Assembly (NCBI GenBank): GCA_028023455.1
Contig: JAQFVV010000002.1
Coordinates: forward strand, 31,255,725-31,319,724
Source: Epiperipatus broadwayi
Lineage: Eukaryota > Onychophora > Udeonychophora > Euonychophora > Peripatidae
DNA length: 64,000 nucleotides
Reading direction: 5' to 3'
This document shows, piece by piece, positions 33,751 to 45,509 of this stretch (positions within the stretch are counted from its first letter, which is position 1; every line of letters starts with the position of its first letter). The notes beneath the pieces were generated by a model that worked only from the letters and a program-made list of their open reading frames with translations, searched no databases and was not told the origin of the DNA. The translations under genes were made by a program, and so were the position numbers.

Positions 33751-36700
33751 TGAATTAACGAACGTATAGTAAAAATAGCTTGTTAAATATAAAGAAAGTT
33801 CGTTCATAATAATTAGAAGCATTAAATCTTAAAAGTAACCTAAAGTTTATTAAATTAAAAAAATTATACCTTAATGCAATATTTAATTATCATATTACCT
33901 GCTTAGTGTGTAATTTAGGGTTAATGTTATATATATATATACTTTTATTCGCGAGAGTGTGTTTGTTTTGCACAATTATAATATTTGTGTGATAAAGTAT
34001 AATTTGTGAATATTTTATGCATAAATTCGTACAGTGTCGTATTTTTTGAGTTAAACAGATTGATGTATTATCTGTAGGTATTAGTCCACTAGCATGTATC
34101 TATAAGGTTCAATATTTTAGAAGCTATGATAATAGAAAGAAATCTGACTGTGTTGTAATATTTATAGGGATAAAAGATCTTGCTTATTTGTTATATGTTA
34201 ATAATTTCCATGAGTAGAGCCTAGTTTATTTTATATGCGTATGATTAATGATATTTTTGAAGTGATGTTCTTAGGGCCCTGGTGAAGAGGATTTAAAATC
34301 CCCACCAAATAATGTATTTAGAAGTAAAGGAGTTATTGTTAAAAGATGATTAAATGATGCTTAGGAAGTGATATGACGTTTTTCTTGGATTCTCGGTGTT
34401 GAGTAGATGTTCTCCACCAAAGGTATATGTGGAATTAGGTGAATTCTGGTAGAAGTGTTCAATAGATGTTTATCTGCTCATGTATATTCCCTTTATAACG
34501 TGTTGTATGTGAAATCATAAAATATAGCTTTGTGTTAATTAAAAAGTGGTTAGACAAATTGTTAGATTAATTCTGGATGTAGTACTAGTGTCATATTTAT
34601 GGAGGATTTACGACATTGTTCGAAATAAATTAATTATGTAATATTTTCTTAATGAAGGGAGAGTTTACAGAAAAGATTGTTTTATAATATTGCTGCTTGA
34701 ACGTATACACACACGCGTAACATAAATAATATCGCGAATTGAGGTATAAAATTATGAAATATAAAAATGAGAAATAAATGCTTGGAAATATACTAAATTC
34801 AGTTAATAAAGGTATAAAACATTAAGATTTAAACAGGAAATAAGTATTTTAAAATACAATGTATCTATTTAAGTAAAAATTAATCATCAAATCATCAGAA
34901 TAAACATGATTTTGCTATGTATGAAAGGTATAAGGAATTGAAATTATTATTTAGTCAATTATGGTTTGATTTATTTTGTCAATCAACCGTAATATCCTCT
35001 CGAAAGTATTTATATATATATATTTTTTTGTCGTTGTGCTAATAATATGATATTTCATTTATTTATTGTCGTATGGATAAAACATCTAAGCAAGTATGTG
35101 TTCCAAGTCGTGATCTTTAAGTTTATTATTAGTTTGTTTAGATAGTAGGAATCCCAAACTGATGCTAACGATTTATTTAATAATTTAAATGTCTATAAAA
35201 CGAAGACCTATTTTGTAAATATTATGTTCATCCCAATTTATTTTGTTTATTTGTAATAAATGATGTATTTAGTTGTTTAAATTTAAAACAACTGTGTCCT
35301 GAGTTATTTTTTTGTATACATTCGTATTTCCATTTCCACATCTCCACATTGTATAAATCTATTATAAAACAGATATACTATTTTAAAGTTATCATATTAA
35401 ATTTGCTAGTGTCTGACAATATTGTATTTCTTAATCCAAACATTATAAAGAGTATTTGCCACTTGATAAACGTATTAGAAAGGTTGCCAAGTCAGTATAT
35501 TCGTTAGATGATGATATGAGATTAAAATACCCTATCTCTGTCATTATCTTATTATTGAAGCACAGTAAAATATTTAGTCAATTTGTTTCATTATATTTTT
35601 CTCATATTTTAGAATTATAACTTATGGGCAATGGAGTTTATTAATTCAACTGTGTTTATTAAATTCCCTGAGATCTTATTATTTCTTTCTTGATTGACAT
35701 TAAAGTAGATGTTAAGATTATAATATGCCAAGTAATAGAATTGTTTAAGAATATCATTTTAGCAAGTTGATATATGTTATACTTGGATGAAGGAAGAAAT
35801 TAAGTTTAAAGTATATTTTAATAGACTGTATCAAATAAACATTATGATTCTTTATCATACAATCAATTAACAAAGGAATTTACAATATATTGAATGTTTT
35901 ATAATATTTCTTCCTTTATTCATTTATTATTATATATCTTATGAACTGCCTATAGCCTCCCACTGAGCTGAGCTGAACATAAACTTAAATATAGAGTCTC
36001 AGTAATAATTTTATATTATATATTTTCTTATATTGTTCTATTCATTAATAGAACTGCCACCTGGGCATTTCGTTCATGTAATATATATAAGCGGTGTTGG
36101 GAGTGTAGATTATAATATATATAATTTTTGTAAATTATAATAACAATAATGTACAACTTATCCACAATCATTTTCAATTAAATAATTTAATCCTTATAAT
36201 CTAAATTTATGATAACACAATAACATTGCATGAGGAAAAGCATTATAGATAGGGAAAAATTAAAGAGGCAATTATTTTAAAGCAATTTGAAGATTCTATA
36301 ACAAAGAGGCATTCTGCTAATACTAAAATGTGTATTTCCTGACAAATCGCATGACATTTGTTTGTCATCTACCTAAGCTTATTTGAAAATGATTATGATA
36401 TAAGTAAGCAAAAAGTACTCATGTATTAGTTATATATTATTGATATTATATGTTTGACCATTGTTATAATTCAAAAGAATTACATGTAGTATCATTTTAG
36501 CAGATAAGTTATTAATTTATATATATTTATAGAAAAAGAAAATTTAAAAATTGTTTTTTATCACTAATTTTATTTATTTCTATTGCTAATGATAAATAGT
36601 ATTATTCCATTATTTTTTGGTCTAACATTAAAGATTTGCTGATTTACATTTAAAGTAGGTTGACAAATTTATTTAATTTTACTTGCTTAAATATGGTTAA

Positions 36701-37204
36701 TCACAACTATAATTAACATTTATTCTACAAAAAGATATTACTTTCCTTAGATAAAGTTTAAAAATGGAAGCAACTACAATTACTAAGCCAAGATGCTTAA
36801 GACTGGCTTATATATCATCATCATATAATTATATACACAACTTTTCACTTCTTTTTCTTTTTAAATTATAGCTCCATGATAATAAATAGAGATAAAAAAT
36901 AAGATAATATAGGAATAATATATAAAAATAAAGGGGGGGGGGATTATAAAAAGAATGTTAATGGGTAAAGATTTAGAGAAAAGATAATAAATTTATATAA
37001 GAAGAGTATTAATTTATAAAGGTAATTTAAAAGAAATAATTAAAGATAGGGAAGGAGGTAAATAATTGTATTTGTAGATTATAATAATATTATGGTTTTA
37101 ATTGAATATTATATATTTGGAATGTATTAATATTTTATTTGTGTTATTATTTTTGTTTTTTATTTTTATTTTTATTTATTTTATTATTATTATTATTTTT
37201 TAAG
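33751..37204. other. AT-rich stretch, no gene recognised
   Basis: No ORF above 60 residues. Short (TA)n runs near 33,932 and 35,009, and a G run at 36,934-36,943. The segment 36,770-37,200 might be the terminal region of a Penelope-like element, given the motif that follows at 37,209, but no coding trace supports this. Confidence 0.45.
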
Positions 37205-37208
37205 GAAA

Positions 37209-37240
37209 CTTGATAATGACTACGGAATGTAGTTGAAACG
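37209..37240 (+). ncRNA. Hammerhead-like motif, Penelope-type terminal relic
   Basis: 'cttgataatgacta' then 'tagttgaaacg': a GACTA...TAGTT stem-loop followed by GAAACG. The same layout as at 24,015, downstream of the Penelope endonuclease, so this is probably another Penelope-like terminus. CTGATGA is degenerate here (TTGATAA). Confidence 0.35.
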
Positions 37241-37325
37241 TTGTATGGAAGGAGAAAGAAAATTATAGTTGGAATAAAAACAAGTTTTAAAAAGAAAAGA
37301 AAAGGAATGTTGAATTTATATATTT

Positions 37326-39025
37326 ATATCATCATCATCAACCATTATCAATCCACTGCAGGATGAAGGTCTCTCCAAGTTTAATCCATCTTCTCTGATC
37401 TTTAGCTTCTCTTTTCCACAACACCCCTGCACATTTTCTTATTTTATCCATCCATCTCACATGTGGTCTCTTTGTGGGCCTTTTACAATCTCTTGGAATC
37501 CAGTTTAAAATTTCAATTGTCCATCTATTATCATTTCTTCTAGCAATATGTCCAGCCCAACTCCATTTCAATCTTTTAATTTTTTCAATAAGGTCAGTAA
37601 CACCTGTTTGTTGTCTTACCCATACATTGCATTTTCGATTTCTTTTTGTTACTCCCAACATACATCTCTCCATACTCCTTTGAGTGGTCTGAAGTCTCTG
37701 TATTGCTCTTCTATTAAGTGTCCAAGTCTCAGATCCATAAGTAAGAACTGGTAAAACACATTTGTTAAAAACCATCCTTTTCAAACACATAGGCATATTT
37801 CCTTTTAGTATCAAGTTATTTCTACCAAAAGCACTCCAACCAAGTTTAATTCTATGATTAATTTCCTCCATTATGTTTCCATCTGTATTAATAATCTGAC
37901 CAAGGTATTTGTAACTGTTAACTTCTTCTAATTCTTCATAATCAATCTTTATTTTCATATTTTGAGCAAATTGATTAAACATTACTTTAGTCTTTTTAAC
38001 ATTTATCTTTAGTCCTACTTTTCTACTTTCATCTGCTAACTCCTGCAACATTTCCTGAAGCTCTGAAGCATTATTTGCAAAAACAACTACATCATCTGCA
38101 AAATCTAAATGACTTAAATACTCTCCATTTACTTTCATTCCTATAGTTTCCCATTTTAATCCACAAAATACTTCTTGCAGCACTGCTGTAAAAAGTTTTG
38201 GTGATATGGAGTCACCTTGTCTTACACCTTTCTCAATGTTGATTTTTCCAGTATCATTATGTAATCTAATTGTTGCTGTTGCATTTTTATAAATATTCTT
38301 TAAAATATGACAATAACCTGGATCTATACCTTGATGATCCAATGCTTTAATCACTGAAGAAATGTGTATAGAATCGAATGCCTTTTCATAATCTACAAAT
38401 CCAAAACATAATGACAACTCATATTCATTTGTCCTTTCTATGACTTCTCTCAATACCTGGATATGATCTATTGTACTAAAACCACTTTTAAATCCAGCTT
38501 GTTTTCTTTGTTGGTGGAAATCCAAAGTTTTCTGTAGACGAGTTGTAATTATCTTGGTAAAAATTTTATATAAAACTGATAAAAGGCTGATAGGTCTGTA
38601 ATTTCTAATATCTTCTTTATCACCTTTTTTAAATATTAATATTATTACTGCATTCTTCCAATCTTCTGGTACATCTTTATCATTTAGACATTTGGTATAT
38701 AACTTTGCTAAAATTGTTTCTATTTCTTCACCTGCTTCTTTTAATATATCAATTATAATTCCATCATTTCCTGGAGCCTTTCCTTTCTTCATACATTCAA
38801 TTGCATGTCTCACTTCTTCATTTAAAATTCTGGGCAATTCGGAAGATGTAATACATATAGGAGGTACTTGTTCTTTATTATTATATAATTCTTGATAAAA
38901 ATCTTCTACCAATTTCATGATGTCATCTCTCTTTTTAGTAATAATTCCATCTTTTTTTCTTATTGCAGATATAAATTTCCTACCAATACCAAAATGTTGT
39001 TTAACATTCTTGAGACTTTTATATA
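37326..39025 (-). mobile_element. RTE-type LINE, 5'-truncated copy with open reverse transcriptase frame
   Basis: Minus-strand element. The 3' end is a short TGATGATGATGA tail directly after the ORF stop, as in the RTE/BovB clade, where the 3' untranslated region is minimal and ends in short repeats. The 5' end is lost near 39,020 at a TA run, so the endonuclease is missing. About 1.7 kb remains. Confidence 0.85.
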
Positions 39026-39086
39026 TATATAAAGTTAAGTCGAGAAGAGGGTGGGACCATCCTTTTCTTATCAAAAACTCTGTCAT
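37338..39086 (-). CDS. RTE-type reverse transcriptase, 582-codon open frame
   Basis: Single uninterrupted frame. Residues 1 to about 20 are probably flanking DNA read in frame before the truncation point; element sequence starts around KSLKNVKQHFGIGRK. A KGKAPGNDGI block at about 101 and NYRPISLL at about 162 precede motif A (FVDYEKAFDS, about 230-239), motif B (GVRQGDSISPKLF, about 287-299) and motif C, FADD at about 329-332. Then come the LKINVKKTKVMFN block and the C-terminal region with GSETWTLNRRAIQRLQT, ending LGETFILQWIDNG. All polymerase signature residues are present. It lacks the N-terminal endonuclease, so it is a dead-on-arrival copy, but the absence of stops suggests a young insertion. 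No host promoter is evident. Confidence 0.85.
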   Translation of the reverse strand: MTEFLIRKGWSHPLLDLTLYIYKSLKNVKQHFGIGRKFISAIRKKDGIITKKRDDIMKLVEDFYQELYNNKEQVPPICITSSELPRILNEEVRHAIECMKKGKAPGNDGIIIDILKEAGEEIETILAKLYTKCLNDKDVPEDWKNAVIILIFKKGDKEDIRNYRPISLLSVLYKIFTKIITTRLQKTLDFHQQRKQAGFKSGFSTIDHIQVLREVIERTNEYELSLCFGFVDYEKAFDSIHISSVIKALDHQGIDPGYCHILKNIYKNATATIRLHNDTGKINIEKGVRQGDSISPKLFTAVLQEVFCGLKWETIGMKVNGEYLSHLDFADDVVVFANNASELQEMLQELADESRKVGLKINVKKTKVMFNQFAQNMKIKIDYEELEEVNSYKYLGQIINTDGNIMEEINHRIKLGWSAFGRNNLILKGNMPMCLKRMVFNKCVLPVLTYGSETWTLNRRAIQRLQTTQRSMERCMLGVTKRNRKCNVWVRQQTGVTDLIEKIKRLKWSWAGHIARRNDNRWTIEILNWIPRDCKRPTKRPHVRWMDKIRKCAGVLWKREAKDQRRWIKLGETFILQWIDNG

Positions 39087-42000
39087 GTGTCATGCTACTT
39101 GACTGCTCTTCAAACTGCTGTCTTTACATTCAAATATTACCATGATATTTTTTTCCAAATACATTTGAAATGGGGTCCTCTGTTTTTCAATAGGTTACAT
39201 ATTTAATATATAGTCAAAACAAAATTAAATATAAATAATAGTTTTAACACATCTACAAATGCAACACATTTCTTTCCCAGGATGAAAACATGACCATAAT
39301 ATTATCATGGTGTTAATTTATGCAGTTACCATAATAGTGTTTTTATATAAACATGTACAAAATTTAACAAAGAAAAATAATTAATCATTTGATTTAATTG
39401 TTCAATCTGTGAATTTATATTTTTTAACTTCTCCCCCCCCCCCTTATCTTTTTAAAACTGTGAAATTTGTAACATCTGATAAAGGAAATTTTTTCTCATT
39501 AATTTATATATAAACAAAGTTTTGAAACCCACACATTTAATTAGTAATGGGAAAGTGTATAATAAAGAAAATGTTATTAACGTTTTATTTTTGCTGGTAT
39601 TTTCCTTTGATTAATGTGTTTGGCTTTAACAGTTATTACTACTTTATTTTTATTCAAAATTACCGTACAAGTGATTAAGAAAAAAAAAACTTTTATTAAA
39701 CTTAAAAAAGGTTAAACTTGCTATATAATCGTTCAATTAAAAGATTTTCCAGTATTTATAAAAAAATAGTATGTGATTATATAAATGGAACTTAATAATA
39801 CAAAGTTTAAACAAATCAGCCAATCAAATTGTTCATAATATATACTTACCATTTTTAGCATTATATTTAAAATAAGCAGCCAATCAGATCTTTCAGGACA
39901 TTTTTTTCAAAGATTACAATACTGCTTTTCAACTGGCTGTGAACGTAATCAGCATTAACATAATGTCCATAATCTTTGCATATAAACATCAAGCTGATCA
40001 TATTTTAATGTCTCAAATAATAACATTATCTTACAATATCCAATATTTAAATATTATGGAAAACTGTCTTAGACATAATTGAAATTAGAAATTCTGCTGT
40101 ATAAACACTAATAAATGTTAGTTAATTCATTGTAACATAATATATAAATTAAATAACCAAGCAAAGTTTAAATAAACTCAACCAATTAGTTAATACTAAT
40201 TAATGTTTAAAGAATTGTAATTTATAATTGTTTTCAACCCTACCCTGGGTAATTTAATCACAATGCTTAAATATTGGAAACTTGAAGATCTCATGCAAAG
40301 AGGTTTGGGTACTATTTCGGAATACTAGCTGTGTTTCAACAGCCATATTATGAGTAGTGTTGTGAGCCACAAAACAATCAACTTGGAAAGCATGGTTGAG
40401 TGATTATTTTAATAGGATATCAAAGATAGTAAATTTATATTGGTAATTTGATTGACTAGTTTGTCTTAATTTTGTTTCAATAGTTAGCCTCTGTATTGTC
40501 ATGGTCAAATTTGTATAGTCAGCAAAACTAATCTTAAGAACCAAGGAATAATCACTAACTTGAGTGTCTGTGTATGTAACATTGATATAAACATTACCAC
40601 AAACAATACAAAGTCAAATCTCATTGCCTATGATCCCAGGAGAATTTTCACAAGACTATCACATCTGATGTTAGCATATATGTTCTTTTTTTAATATTCA
40701 CTGAAGTCAAAGAAATACAAGAGAATTTTAAAACTAAAAAATGATAATTGTGGTAAACAAGACACAAATTCAAGAGATAATGTGTATATATAAGTTTGTT
40801 AGTAACAATAAAAAAAAAATAAAGTGAATTAAAAGTTCATCTGTCTAGATTTAAATCTAAGATATTATGTTTCTTACAGATTAAAAAATAGTGATATAGC
40901 AACTAAACTTTATAATTATTTCTACTTATATCCTAATAGAGGGACAATAGATTTTATACATCTTAATAATCTCCGGAATGAACATACTAAGTTGGTTAAG
41001 CTCTTAATAAAATAATAATCAAGCAGGGTTAAGATTAAATTTACATTTATTAATAAATGACCACAGTTGACCTAGAATTATGACTGATTACATACTTGTA
41101 ATATCAAGCTTTAAAATGCAATTAAAATACTGAATGCAGTGCTACATTATACACAAGTGGAATTATACCCAATGATAAAACAGAGATAGGGTATGCCTGT
41201 TTTGGTGAGGCAATACCCAATAATTTCATTAGATCCAAGTGTCATATAAAACAAGAATTAATAACTGTTCCTATAATCAGTAACAAACTTATTAGTATCA
41301 AGCAGGAAATTCATATACACTGATAATAATATTAAGGACAACATCATAGATTATTCGAGTATGTAAATATGAGATAAGTCTACCTTCGCATGACCATATC
41401 AAGAGAACATTTGGCCAATCCATTTTCATGAAGCAGGAATGTTCATCTGCTTGCAGAAAAAAATGTATGAACTAATCATATTAAAGGAAAACAATTATAG
41501 AAAAGAGCAATAAGTAATTCTTAATTACAAAACCCTGGGGAAAAAAGAAAAAAAACAAGCATGAGTAACCACATTATAAGTATGAACAAGCAATCATATA
41601 TTATATGACTTGGCTAAATTAACACAATCAATTCATCCAGTATAAATACTCATAAACAATAATAAAAGATTAATAATCCCTACTTAATTGAATATCTATT
41701 CTGGAGATAGTACTCACATATTAAGAAATATAATATCCATACAGTAGCTCAAGCAGTCTGTGACTTAAGTATAATTATAATTAAATGTTTATGATGCTAA
41801 CATAAATTCAGTGACATATATTTATCTCTTTGTAAAAAAAATAGCCTTGTTTATAACATTGCTTTTTTAAGACTAGCTTAACTTATATTTATATTTGTTT
41901 ATAAAAAAATCCAGGTTTTCTAATCTTGATAATTGCAACAATAAACTTTTAATTGAAACACCTGATTGATAATTTTTTTTGGAAAAAAACAAAATTTTTG

Positions 42001-42755
42001 AGTCATGTGAGGAATGGGGGTTTAAATGTCCATGCACTTTTAATTAATTAGCTTCCTTTTAGAGGAAGATGATTCTTGGAATTTAAGACACAAAATGTAT
42101 TTAAAAAATATCCTTCCATCACCTGATCACTTGAATACTAAACCTAAAACATATGTATGACTTAAGAATGACCACATCTAGCAATATATTAGTAAAACAT
42201 AAGATTAAAAAATATAACACAAACCAAAAATAAATAAATAATGCAAATGTATATGAATTGTTTTACTAGTATAGGATTGCAAGATCTCATAGTGAAAGTT
42301 CTATATTTCAGAAATTATCTTCATGAAGGATTAAAAAACATGACAAAGTATAAAGTGTAGTGTGTAGATATAATGATGTTTAGCTTTCATTGTGCAATTT
42401 AAATTCACTTGGTCCTGGATGGCTTATGTCTCAGATATTAATTAATATTATGCTGACAGGCTGGCTCATCTGAATGGCACATGAGTGAGGGTTTCATAAT
42501 TGACTAGGTGGCTTATTTCTTGAATGAAGGTGTGGCTGGTCAATAGGCTGAATTTATTTATAATGGCAGGAGCATGCACAAAGATGCACTGTTTGGCAGA
42601 TTTCAGACAGGCAGCAGTTTACCAACTCCATCAGGAATCCAAACTTGCACTCTCCTGAAGGAAAAGCAGACAAGCTTTTTACTTGCAGGTCATTGAACTA
42701 CTTTAAAATAACTTAGGTGGGACATCTTGTTGATATTTTTGAAGTATTATTTCAT
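39087..42755. other. AT-rich stretch, no gene recognised
   Basis: No ORF above 60 residues on either strand. C run at 39,432-39,441. Two CCAAT-box-like 'cagccaatca' copies at about 39,819 and 39,877 are 58 bp apart; without a gene nearby their meaning is unclear. The 42,400-42,700 segment is less AT-rich and may be an old unrecognised repeat. Confidence 0.45.
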
Positions 42756-42863
42756 AAAAGATCAGCTTGAATGATTTTTCATAAAAGACCAGCTTGAAAA
42801 ACTTGTCTCAAAAGATCTGGTTGAAGAATATTTCTCAAAAGATCAGTATGAAGAATTTTTCAC
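42756..42863 (+). repeat. 27-bp tandem repeat, four units
   Basis: 'aaaagatcagcttgaa' and variants start at 42,756, 42,783, 42,810 and 42,837, a regular 27-bp period. It lies just upstream of LINE copy B. Confidence 0.8.
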
Positions 42864-43082
42864 TTTCACATTTACCTAGGTATTTATACTATATTTCAAC
42901 AAAGGGCATTTATATTATTAGGTTATCTTCTGGTTCTTAAACAGCAAGCAATGTGAATGATAGCTCTCCTCAAAAATTGAAATCAGCAGGAAAGGGGGTG
43001 ACAAACCCCATTCCATACCCCTAAATACAAAGTAAGAGAAGTTTTATATATTTAAAAATGGAATAGCAATTCTAAGCTTAAA

Positions 43083-45489
43083 ATGTCACACTCAGTCATT
43101 CAACAGAAACGATGGCCGAAATCTTCCTAGCTATAATAACAAATCTCAGGCTTCATCTGAGATCAAAAACCTTCCCATTAGCAATACTAAGCACCAAATA
43201 ATTACTGACAACATTAAAATGCAAGAAATTATACAAACTTCGTCAGTTATATGCAATAGCGTTGGTCTCCCATTGGGCAAAATAACAGCCAATATTAATA
43301 ATATATATGAAAACAGTAACAACACTCACCGTATTTCTCAAACTCCTTTAGGGGAAATAAATAAACACAATTCATCCACAACCATGAAACACCCTCAGAA
43401 TAATTTGGAACAAAAAATAAAATATCAGCAAAATCTATCTGAAAAAAGTGAAAAAAATTTTTTTAAATCACCAGAGGTCACCAAATTCGCTGCTGTAACA
43501 CCAGAGACTGTCAACAGTATTTCGGGAGGCAAAAGTAAAATAATAGATAAAAAAAATCAACAAAACCCATTCACAAACAAATGAAAATTTCAAACTATAT
43601 GAATCTTTAATATCTACATCGTTCGAACATTTCAAAACAGACTCACAATCCAAACCCAAAAAAATCTATATCCTACACTAACACTTTAAATATCAACAAA
43701 GACGTTAAAACCACAGAGACAAACTCAGTCAGCAATATTAATGAAATGCTTATAGGCATATCGGAATATGAAAGAGAAATTACAACAGAAGACAATCAAC
43801 ATCCCCAATCAATTAAGATATTAGATTATAATAATATTATTGACAAAATGCATCAAAACATGAACTATAATTTTAACAAAACTATTGCAAACATGCTTTA
43901 TAAATCTTTCCAAAATTATTACAATGACAAAACTCTAATCCTAGCAGTAATGAATGAAAACTTATCATTATACAAATTCCCATGGAGCATTTATATTCCG
44001 TAATTAAAAAAACATGATTCAGAGTTGGGAATTTATCAAATACTAACTCACCCTAATGACAGATATGTGGCAATAGAATTTAAGACCTGGGCAGACAGGC
44101 TCCAATTTAAAAACAATATTAAAATACTGGGAAATAAAATACTTCACACTGTAGAAATGAACAGACCTATGATACTACAAGAGAAAATCAAAAACTGCCT
44201 AACAAGATTCACTGAACAAAAGCTCCAAAATATCCTCAATCCCTACGGCACTGTTTCAAAATTTAAATTCCTTCCAGATCCCATATTGAATGGAAACATA
44301 ATATCAAACACAGCAATCTTCTCACTAGCCATGAAAAAAAATGTTTCTCCCATTGACATCCCTACTGTAGTTAATGCAAGAGGTTCACCAATGGTCCTAA
44401 CATTCAGGGGGGGTGCAGATTCAGTGCTTTCACTGTTTACAAAGGACACACTTTATAAAAGACTGTTTGGCATGTATCTGCAATCAAAAGAAAGGCAAGT
44501 TCCATCACTGCAGTGCAAAGAATATAGAAACAACAACAACTACAGACACCAAACAGTCACCTAAAACAGACAATAATATTGAAAACCATACTGGTAAACA
44601 CAGGTCTACAACATCAAACTGCACTGAATCTATAGACATAACTCCCACAGATGTAACACCAGACCACATAATATCTAAAGATGAAGATCAAGTTGATAAT
44701 CTTTCCCAACAAACTGAAATGGAATTCCACAACAATACAACCAAAAATAGAAATGATAAACAAACAACTACATCAAGTACACCTCATCTCATTTCAAACC
44801 AATACACAGATAATATTCAGCCAATAAACAGTACAACATTGGAAAAAAGGGCTATGAATCAATTCTTGACAATCCTTCAGACTTGAAGTCACTTCCAATA
44901 GAAGAAACAGACACCAGAATCAAAATAGACAAAAATAACACCCAATCACTTAGAAAGTCACAAAGTAAACAAAATACAATAACTCCACATCCTCAAAAAG
45001 AAAGTAGCAAAACCAATAAACCAAGGAAAAAACTCAACCCAGCACACACCAAAACTCCAAACCTGGGGGAAAAGGATGGTTTGTCTGGACATTGGAATCA
45101 GGATCTTTCACAAGAAGTAGAGCTAACATGACAAGCTATACCAAATATTAATAAACAGAAATCAGACGTTCTGGATAAATCAAGCTCAGATGATGATATG
45201 AATTCTGGGCACACAACTACCTACATTAAAACCAGATTCACAAGAATCACAAAGCAAACACAGAGTGTCATGGGAAAAAAAGAAAAGAAAAACCTCTGAG
45301 CACTCTGATACTGATTCAGCACCAATGGAAGATGATTCCTATTTGGAATTACCAGATTCTATGGAAATGAGGACCTTCCAGTACTCATGGAATCAAATCT
45401 ACTTCAAATCTCATTGGAAGAAGCATCAGATCAAGAAACCAATTATAGTCATTTACTTCCAAATTCTCCTGAGACCAGGGACCGGCTGA
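43083..45489 (+). pseudogene. LINE copy B ORF1: RRM-like and CCHC-knuckle protein, disrupted
   Basis: Start probably ATG 43,083, followed within about 50 bp by a shift into the frame of 43,219-43,584. Then 43,746-44,003 and 44,025-44,564 are one frame separated by a TAA. This part aligns with copy A in the RRM-like region (KLQNILNPYGTVSKFKFL; ISPxDIP-like block). A G run at 44,407-44,413 shifts into the frame of 44,413-44,886 with an intact knuckle, CFHCLQRTHFIKDC (CX2CX4HX4C), then CICNQKKGKFHHC. The polar C-terminal half changes frame again at 44,883 and before 45,265. Role: RNA-binding partner of ORF2. Unlike copy A, both zinc clusters are complete here. Confidence 0.7.
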
Positions 45490-45509
45490 GGGGGCAGGGA
45501 CACTATGTT

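Noticed and set aside
39810-39890. Two CCAAT-box-like sites as a promoter
   Set aside because: Two short matches 58 bp apart in 3.6 kb of AT-rich DNA with no downstream ORF, TATA arrangement or exon-like sequence.
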